In this document: in pieces, positions 12,723-18,157 of the stretch
How positions within the stretch are numbered: position 1 is the stretch's first letter
Layout: every line of letters begins with the position of its first letter
Assembly (NCBI GenBank): GCA_910579215.1
Contig: CAJTTN010000016.1
Location: forward strand, 1 to 18,157
Source: an uncultured Anaeroplasmataceae bacterium
GTDB lineage: Bacteria > Bacillota_I > Bacilli_A > Acholeplasmatales > Anaeroplasmataceae
DNA length: 18,157 nucleotides
Reading direction: 5' to 3'
Notes under the pieces: generated by a model
Database searches by the model: none
The model's input: only the letters and a program-made list of their open reading frames with translations
What the model was told of the DNA's origin: nothing
Made by a program: the position numbers and the translations under genes

Positions 12723-14699
12723 TTAATTTTTTACGATATCTAAAAACTCTTTATAAATGGTATCAACAGTAAAGCCATAGGCTTCTGGAATATGCTTTAA
12801 GGGCATGGACTTACCAAATTCATCTATTCCATGAACCTTTGAAGCATACTTATACCAACACATGCTTGAACCCATTTCAACTGCCATTCTTTTAGTAATT
12901 CGTTTTGGTAAAATGCTATTTTTATATTCTTCACTTTGTCGTTCAAATAAATCCATTGAAGGCATTGATACAACACGAACAAAAATATTTTCTTCTTCTA
13001 ATTTTTTGGCAACAGCAATGCATAAAGCTAATTCAGAGCCACAAGTAACAAATAATGCTCCTGGTGTTCCCTTTGGTTCAAACGCAATATATGCTCCCTT
13101 TGAAACACCATCAAAATCTGTACAATCTAAAACCTCAAGATTTTGACGAGAAGACACTATAATCGTAGGATCTTCCTTATTATCCATAGCTAATAGCATA
13201 GCTGAAGCCATTTCCTTTGCATCTGCTGGACGGAATACCTTTGTATTAGGCATACTTCTAAACATGGTAAGCTGTTCTATTGGCTGATGTGTAGGCCCAT
13301 CTTCTCCCACACAAACAGAATCATGAGAGAAAAAGTAAAGAGCTGGCAAATGCATAATTGCTGCTAGTCGAATCGCAGGTTTCATATAATCACTAAATAC
13401 AAAGAAGCCCGCACAAAAGCCACGTAGACTACCATGTAAGGTGATTCCATTCGTAATAGCAGCCATCGCATGCTCACGTACACCAAATTTTATATTTCTA
13501 CCCAAACGATTCACTCTGCTAAAAATGCCATTTGCTCCCTTAACCATAGTTGAAGGAGTTAAATCTGCAGAGCCTCCAATAATATTAGGAAGCTTAGAGG
13601 AAAGCCAATCCAAAACATTTCCCATGACCACTCGAGTAGATACACTGCTACCTACGCTATATTCAGGTAGTCCTTCATAATCCTCAAGATGAATCCCATC
13701 AAACATATATTCATTTAAAAGATCATAATCCTCTTTATAACGCTTTGAATACTCACTCATCAAATAATTCCAATTAGAATTTGCTTGATTTCCACGAGAA
13801 ACAACAGCATTTTGATAATAATCTACTACTTCCTTAGGCGCAGTGAAGGAAAGCTGATGATAATCTAAATTTTCCTTTAATATACTAAGTTCATCCTCTG
13901 TCAATGGTTTTCCATGAACAGAAGATTCTCCACTCGTAGGCGCTCCATAGCCAATTTCCGTTTTAATTTCAATTAACGTAGGCTGATCTGAGGAAAGCTT
14001 AGCCTTTTTAATTGCCTCGTCAATAGCCTCAACGTCATTTCCATCCTCTACTCTTAGATAATTCCAATGCATAGCCTTTATTTTATTCTCAATAGAATCT
14101 GAAGCCGCTAAAGAAACAGATCCATCCAATTGAATATCATTAGAATCATATAATACAATTAATTTATTTAAGCCTAGGTGCCCTGCTAAGGACATTGCCT
14201 CCATAGAAACTCCTTCTTGTAAATCACCATCACCACACAAAACATAGGTATAATGATCTATAATTTCACAGCTCAAACGATTAAATTTTGCTGCCAAATG
14301 TGCCTCAGCTATGGCCATACCTACAGATGTAGCAATTCCCTGTCCTAATGGCCCAGTTGTCATTTCAACACCCTGTGTATGCCCGTATTCTGGATGACCT
14401 GGAGTCAAGCTATCCTTTTGTCTAAAGCTTTGTAACTCCTTAACAGGAATATTAAATCCAGAGAAATAAAGCATCAAATATAATAGGGCTGATCCATGGC
14501 CAGCGGATAAAATAAAACGATCTCGATTAAACCATTTATCATCATTTGAATCAATATTTAAATGTCTAGTAAATAAAGTATGAACAATAGGAGCCGCTCC
14601 TAAAACAATACCAGGATGTCCGCTTTTAGCCTTTGTAATTATTTCTGCTCCCATTACACGCAAAGTTTTTATACATTCATTATCAATATAATTATTCAT
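12723..14699 (-). CDS. tkt: Transketolase
   Basis: This thiamine-diphosphate enzyme moves two-carbon units between sugar phosphates in the non-oxidative pentose phosphate pathway. The 658-aa length is normal. Seen motifs: SGHPG with H28, AGHGS near 66-70, GPLGQG, and the TPP/Mg motif GDGDLQEG (about 156) through YDSNDIQLDG. SVHGKPL (substrate and catalytic His), FGVREHAM with the catalytic Glu (about 405), and DSVCVGEDGPTHQPIEQL are also present. The start ATG overlaps the end of the upstream membrane protein gene by 8 bp, with AGAGGA upstream, so the two are cotranscribed. No transaldolase or ribose-phosphate isomerase gene is nearby. Confidence 0.97.
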   Translation of the reverse strand: MNNYIDNECIKTLRVMGAEIITKAKSGHPGIVLGAAPIVHTLFTRHLNIDSNDDKWFNRDRFILSAGHGSALLYLMLYFSGFNIPVKELQSFRQKDSLTPGHPEYGHTQGVEMTTGPLGQGIATSVGMAIAEAHLAAKFNRLSCEIIDHYTYVLCGDGDLQEGVSMEAMSLAGHLGLNKLIVLYDSNDIQLDGSVSLAASDSIENKIKAMHWNYLRVEDGNDVEAIDEAIKKAKLSSDQPTLIEIKTEIGYGAPTSGESSVHGKPLTEDELSILKENLDYHQLSFTAPKEVVDYYQNAVVSRGNQANSNWNYLMSEYSKRYKEDYDLLNEYMFDGIHLEDYEGLPEYSVGSSVSTRVVMGNVLDWLSSKLPNIIGGSADLTPSTMVKGANGIFSRVNRLGRNIKFGVREHAMAAITNGITLHGSLRGFCAGFFVFSDYMKPAIRLAAIMHLPALYFFSHDSVCVGEDGPTHQPIEQLTMFRSMPNTKVFRPADAKEMASAMLLAMDNKEDPTIIVSSRQNLEVLDCTDFDGVSKGAYIAFEPKGTPGALFVTCGSELALCIAVAKKLEEENIFVRVVSMPSMDLFERQSEEYKNSILPKRITKRMAVEMGSSMCWYKYASKVHGIDEFGKSMPLKHIPEAYGFTVDTIYKEFLDIVKN

Positions 14700-15396
14700 T
14701 CTTAGTATCCTCTTTTACTTCTTCTATCTCAGCTTCTACAATTGTATCTTGTTCAGGTTTTATACTTTCTTCAGATTTTGGTGCTTCTAAAGTGGATTCC
14801 TCCTCTAGTACTTCTTCCTCCTCATCAGGATACAAAGCATCATAATAGCTATCCATATAATTCTTCTGCTTTTCTAATAAAGCATCAAATTCCTTAGTAC
14901 CACCTAAAGACTTTTTAATCAATTCTACACTAGAAGCATTTTCCTCGTATATCTTTTTCTTAGTTAAACGATTAGTAAAAAGCATACCAAAAAATGCTAC
15001 AGCAACAACACCAATCATTAAATAAACTCCTATATCCTTTAAAAAGGAAAAGCCTATACATGCAGCAAGTGCAACAACCGTTAAGGGTAATATTACACAT
15101 CTAGACATTTTTTTAGAAATTCGTTCACATGCATCCCAAAAATCTACCCAGATTTTATTTATTGAAGCAGTATAAAGAGGCTTTAATTCATTATAATAGC
15201 CATCCTCAATAAACAATCGATAATTTGTTCCATCCTCAGAAGACCATACAGCAAACTTTCCTTTATTTATAAACTCCTCTTGTACCTGAGGATAAGGTCC
15301 CATCATAAAAACTTCTATCTTTCTTCCATCAAACTCCTGCACATCTACAGGCTCTACCTCGTTCCCTAAAGCAAATAATTTTGGATTTAATCTCAT
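14692..15396 (-). CDS. Two-TM membrane protein with acidic C-terminal tail, function unknown
   Basis: The 234-aa protein has a soluble N-terminal part (1-95) rich in aromatic and charged residues. Two adjacent membrane helices follow (about 100-118 and 122-140), then a charged, probably helical region (141-188). The Glu-rich tail (190-234) has roughly half acidic residues. There is no signal peptide and no recognisable domain. It overlaps the transketolase start by 8 bp, so the genes are transcribed together, although this may be a convenience of layout rather than shared function. It has its own extended -10 promoter and an AAGGAAT site. I do not recognise the family. Confidence 0.75.
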   Translation of the reverse strand: MRLNPKLFALGNEVEPVDVQEFDGRKIEVFMMGPYPQVQEEFINKGKFAVWSSEDGTNYRLFIEDGYYNELKPLYTASINKIWVDFWDACERISKKMSRCVILPLTVVALAACIGFSFLKDIGVYLMIGVVAVAFFGMLFTNRLTKKKIYEENASSVELIKKSLGGTKEFDALLEKQKNYMDSYYDALYPDEEEEVLEEESTLEAPKSEESIKPEQDTIVEAEIEEVKEDTKNE

Positions 15397-15425
15397 ATAT
15401 AAATTCCTTTCTTTTTGTTATATTC

Positions 15426-15436
15426 ATTATATCATA
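15426..15436 (-). promoter_or_regulatory. Extended -10 promoter of the two-TM protein/transketolase operon
   Basis: Minus strand TATGATATAAT, TRTGN extended -10, about 30 bp upstream of the start codon at 15396. No clear -35. Confidence 0.55.
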
Positions 15437-15473
15437 ATACCTATATTTTTAAAAGATTAATTTGCCTATCCTC

Positions 15474-16196
15474 TTAAAATAGCATATCAAAGAAAGCGTA
15501 GATAATATTATTTTGATAGAAAAATTTTGACAGCCTAAAGGTATCTTCATTTAACTTCATATCTACCTCTAAAAATTTTTGACAGCCTGCAAAGAAATCA
15601 TAATTCCCCATCCAACGCATCAACGCAAATACTACATAGACTAGCATCATAAACAAACAAAAATAAAGTGCCATACCTAGTAAACCATCAATAAAGCGTA
15701 TGATGGCATTACCGCGTAAAATAGTGGAAATAATTTTAAGTAAAATAGATACAACAAAAACACCAATAAATAAAATGAAAAAGCTAATTATAACCATTAA
15801 TATGTGTGCAAAGTATCCTGCAATATTTATAGCAATAGTTTCCACTGTAGTACCTGGAGCTATATTAGAGGCAAACATATTAGCTAAGAATTTAGGCACA
15901 CCAATGTGCATTAGTACATCTGGTATAGTTGCCTCCTGTCCTCCTGCGGTTTGAAAAATTTCAGCCTCTAAGACATTAGCTTCAATATTATGAAAAATGG
16001 AATCATAAATAAATCCTGTAGACTCAAACCATCTCGCTAATTGTGTACAAAACACAAAAGCAATAGCCAAACCCACAAATAAACCTATTAGTCCTATTGC
16101 CTTCTTTAAAAAACCCTTTTTATATCCTAAAAATAATACAAGCAATATTAAAAGAATTAAAATAATATCGATAAGGCCACAAATTCTTAAATCCAT
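15474..16196 (-). CDS. CvpA family membrane protein
   Basis: The 240-aa protein has four to five membrane helices. The first carries the family pattern LIDIILILLILLVLFLGYKKGF followed by KKAIGLIGLFVGLAIAF. A long extracellular or lumenal loop lies around residues 60-115, and two more hydrophobic segments with the IRFIDGLLGMALY motif follow near 165-180. CvpA was named for a colicin V production factor in E. coli; Firmicutes members have unknown roles, possibly in envelope maintenance. GGAAGGG precedes the ATG. There is a TTGAAG-18-TATAAT promoter just upstream. No terminator is evident before the next minus-strand gene (77 bp gap), which has its own promoter. Confidence 0.85.
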   Translation of the reverse strand: MDLRICGLIDIILILLILLVLFLGYKKGFLKKAIGLIGLFVGLAIAFVFCTQLARWFESTGFIYDSIFHNIEANVLEAEIFQTAGGQEATIPDVLMHIGVPKFLANMFASNIAPGTTVETIAINIAGYFAHILMVIISFFILFIGVFVVSILLKIISTILRGNAIIRFIDGLLGMALYFCLFMMLVYVVFALMRWMGNYDFFAGCQKFLEVDMKLNEDTFRLSKFFYQNNIIYAFFDMLF

Positions 16197-16231
16197 AAAC
16201 CAGCCCTTCCTTCTATATTTAATATGCTCTA

Positions 16232-16261
16232 ATTATATCATATTATTTTATTTTTCTTCAA
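16232..16261 (-). promoter_or_regulatory. Promoter of the CvpA-like gene
   Basis: On the minus strand TTGAAG (16256-16261), an 18-bp spacer and TATAAT (16232-16237), with TATGA forming an extended -10. Confidence 0.6.
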
Positions 16262-16296
16262 GAAAAGAAACTATTTCTTTTTTAACAAAAAAAAGA

Positions 16297-16315
16297 TATA
16301 ATAGGATGCAGGTGA
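16297..16315 (+). promoter_or_regulatory. -10 element and ribosome binding site of the aminopeptidase P gene
   Basis: GATATAAT with TATAAT at 16297-16302, then after 7 bp AGGTGA (16310-16315), then ATG at 16321. The short spacing implies a leader of about 12 nt, as for def and the second TrmH gene. No good -35 is seen. Confidence 0.5.
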
Positions 16316-16320
16316 TACTT

Positions 16321-18096
16321 ATGGATAAAATTAAAAAATTACAACAAATCTTAACTTTAAATCAGATTGATGCCTATATTATACCTACAGCTGATGAGCA
16401 CAATAGTGAATATATAAGTGCATATTATAAAATAAGAGAGTATCTTACTGGCTTTACAGGCTCTGCGGGAACCTTAATAATAACCCAAAATAAAGCTTTC
16501 CTATGGACAGATGGTCGTTATCATATTCAAGCAACTAAGCAATTAGAGGGTAAGCCTATTACCTTGATGAAGCAAGGACTTCCTAATGTTCCTAGCATAG
16601 AAGAGTTCTTAATAGAGCATCTAAAAAAAGGAAACACCTTAGCCTTTAATGGAAAAACTATGGATGCAAGCTTTCTTTTAAATTTAAAGGAAAAGCTACC
16701 AAATATAAATATAAAGGCTGATGCTGACTTTATTCATGAAATTTGGGAGGAGCGTCCCGAGCTTCCTTTTTCCTTTTTATTTAAGCTAGAGGAATTTTAT
16801 GCAGGAAAAAGCTTTAAAGAAAAAGTATTTGAATTAAGAGCTGAGCTTTTAACAGCAAAGGCTGATGCCCATATTCTTTCTACACTAGAGGATCAAGCAT
16901 GGTTATATAATTTAAGAGCTGATGACATTCCTCATACACCTGTATTCTTAGCCTTTACTTTTATAACAGATAATGAATGTCATCTTTTTATTCAGTCTAA
17001 AAAAATAGATAAAATTATTGAAAAATATTTAAAAGAAAATGAAATCATTCTTCACGAGTATACTGAATTTTATCAGTACATTTCTCAGGTTAATGACAAG
17101 CATATCCTATTAGATTTTAAAAAAATAAACTATGCTATTTATTTAGCAGTAGCTGAAAAAAATCAATTGATTTGTAAACAGAATCCTACACTTCTTCTCA
17201 AAGCGATTAAAAATAAGTGTGAAATAGAAAATATTAAGCATGCGCATGTTAAAGATGGTGTTGCCTTTACTAAGCTTATGTACCATGTAAAAAGTAGCAT
17301 TCAAGATTCTACAATGAATGAGTTATCTGTAACCTCTCTTTTGCAAAAATTTAGAGAACAACAGGAAAGCTTTATAGATATTTCCTTTGATACCATATGT
17401 GCATATAAGGAGCATGGAGCAATGATGCACTATAAAGCAACAGAGGATTCAAACGTATCCCTAGAGCCTAACGATTTTTTATTAATTGATTCAGGTGGAC
17501 ATTATTTAGATGGAACAACTGATATAACAAGAACTCTAGCATTAGGGGCTTTAACAGATACACAAAAGCTTCATTTTACTACTGTTTTAAAATCTGTTAT
17601 CGCTCTATCAGAAGCTGTTTTCCTAAAAGGTGTCAAGGGCATCAATTTGGATATCCTAGCAAGAGGTCCTATTTGGAAGCTATTATTAGATTATAAATGT
17701 GGAACAGGTCATGGTGTTGGCTATCTATTATCCGTTCATGAAGCCCCTAATGGCTTTAGGTGGCAAGTTGTTCCTGAGCGAAATGATTCTGCCGAGCTTG
17801 TTCCTGGCATGATTACTACGAATGAACCAGGAATCTATCTGGAAAATAAGTATGGTATACGAATTGAAAATGAAATGCTCTGTGTTACCAAAGGAAAAAG
17901 TGACTTTGGAGATTTCCTAGGATTTGAAACCATAACTGTAGCCCCTATAGATTTAGATGCCATCGATATTGCCCTATTAACAAAAGAGGAAATACGCTGG
18001 TTAAATCAATATCATCAAAAAGTTTATGATACGTTAAGCCCTTATTTAGATGAGGAAGAACAATCCTGGCTAAAACATTATACTAGAGAAATATAA
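16321..18096 (+). CDS. Xaa-Pro aminopeptidase (M24 family aminopeptidase P), long form
   Basis: This metallopeptidase removes the first residue from peptides with proline in second place. The 591-aa protein is the three-domain long form: two creatinase-like N-terminal domains (about 1-310), the M24 pita-bread catalytic domain (about 310-530), and a C-terminal extension of about 60 aa. Metal ligands are visible as D390 (LIDSGG), D401 (TTDITRT), H464 (TGHGVG), E502 (NEPGIY) and E516 (RIENE). No signal peptide, so cytoplasmic. I start at ATG 16321 because AGGTGAT sits 5 nt upstream; the in-frame ATG at 16306 would place its start before that site. It is divergent from the CvpA-like gene and ends at a terminator. 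Confidence 0.95.
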   Translation: MDKIKKLQQILTLNQIDAYIIPTADEHNSEYISAYYKIREYLTGFTGSAGTLIITQNKAFLWTDGRYHIQATKQLEGKPITLMKQGLPNVPSIEEFLIEHLKKGNTLAFNGKTMDASFLLNLKEKLPNINIKADADFIHEIWEERPELPFSFLFKLEEFYAGKSFKEKVFELRAELLTAKADAHILSTLEDQAWLYNLRADDIPHTPVFLAFTFITDNECHLFIQSKKIDKIIEKYLKENEIILHEYTEFYQYISQVNDKHILLDFKKINYAIYLAVAEKNQLICKQNPTLLLKAIKNKCEIENIKHAHVKDGVAFTKLMYHVKSSIQDSTMNELSVTSLLQKFREQQESFIDISFDTICAYKEHGAMMHYKATEDSNVSLEPNDFLLIDSGGHYLDGTTDITRTLALGALTDTQKLHFTTVLKSVIALSEAVFLKGVKGINLDILARGPIWKLLLDYKCGTGHGVGYLLSVHEAPNGFRWQVVPERNDSAELVPGMITTNEPGIYLENKYGIRIENEMLCVTKGKSDFGDFLGFETITVAPIDLDAIDIALLTKEEIRWLNQYHQKVYDTLSPYLDEEEQSWLKHYTREI

Positions 18097-18108
18097 ATAA
18101 AGAATCAT

Positions 18109-18132
18109 AACCACCCTTCAAAAGGGTGGTTT
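18109..18132 (+). terminator. Terminator of the aminopeptidase P gene
   Basis: CCACCCTT (18111-18118), loop CAA, AAGGGTGG (18122-18129), then TTT. Strong 8-bp stem but a short T tract. Confidence 0.75.
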
Positions 18133-18137
18133 GCACT

Positions 18138-18154
18138 AAGCCTATAAGGCTTTT
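18138..18154 (+). terminator. Second hairpin at the right edge
   Basis: AAGCC (18138-18142), loop TATAA, GGCTT (18148-18152), then T and A at the window end. It lies 8 bp after the first hairpin. It may be a second terminator or the start of a feature beyond the edge. Confidence 0.4.
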
Positions 18155-18157
18155 ATA

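Noticed and set aside
16306..16320. Upstream ATG for the aminopeptidase P gene
   Set aside because: It lies before the AGGTGAT ribosome site and only 3 bp after the -10 box, so the ATG at 16321 is preferred.
1..18157. CRISPR array, insertion sequence, toxin-antitoxin or restriction system
   Set aside because: No regularly spaced repeats, transposase, terminal inverted repeats or defence-type domains were found on either strand.

Overview
The window is AT-rich, densely packed DNA from a low-GC Gram-positive (Firmicutes/Bacilli-type) chromosome. Several genes point to a spore-former: a YjcZ/SscA-like tiny membrane protein, an alpha/beta-type small acid-soluble spore protein (SASP) with a recognisable GPR protease site, a SpoVB-like flippase, and the ylbD-ylbE-ylbF trio known from Bacillus. 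Bacillus-type rpsD, ThiI and peptide deformylase agree. The genus cannot be fixed from sequence alone; a Turicibacter- or Erysipelotrichia-like lineage is a guess. No phage, insertion sequence, CRISPR array or integration scar was seen, so this looks like core chromosome with a few poorly characterised genes.

Layout, left to right. Positions 1-300 hold, on the minus strand, a tRNA-Tyr with its own promoter and then a perfect consensus promoter with a boxA-like leader. That leader probably feeds an rRNA operon lying beyond the left edge. Positions 344-2840 are a minus-strand operon: flippase, ylbD, ylbE, ylbF, terminator. Positions 2909-3291 carry two small plus-strand genes (a 56-aa coiled-coil protein and a YjcZ-like protein), followed by peptide deformylase. 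Next come minus-strand yitT-trmH, a SASP gene and thiI. Divergent from thiI is a DUF5131 (phage Gp37/Gp68-like) Cys-motif protein. rpsD follows behind a long structured leader.

From 9072 to 11330 lies a self-contained minus-strand GntR - ABC ATPase - ABC permease module of the YtrA/YtrB type, with a strong promoter that contains a candidate operator. A small membrane protein made of two copies of a WHPGW hairpin is divergent from a second TrmH-family methyltransferase. Transketolase overlaps a two-TM acidic-tail protein, and a CvpA-like membrane protein lies upstream. The window ends with an M24 aminopeptidase P and tandem hairpins.

Two regulatory themes stand out. One is a recurrent extended -10 promoter (TRTGNTATAAT), sometimes placed so close to the Shine-Dalgarno that the 5' UTR should be only about 10-15 nt. 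The other is an rpsD leader in which a TGTCC segment can pair with either of two copies of a repeated element, one of which contains the ribosome binding site.
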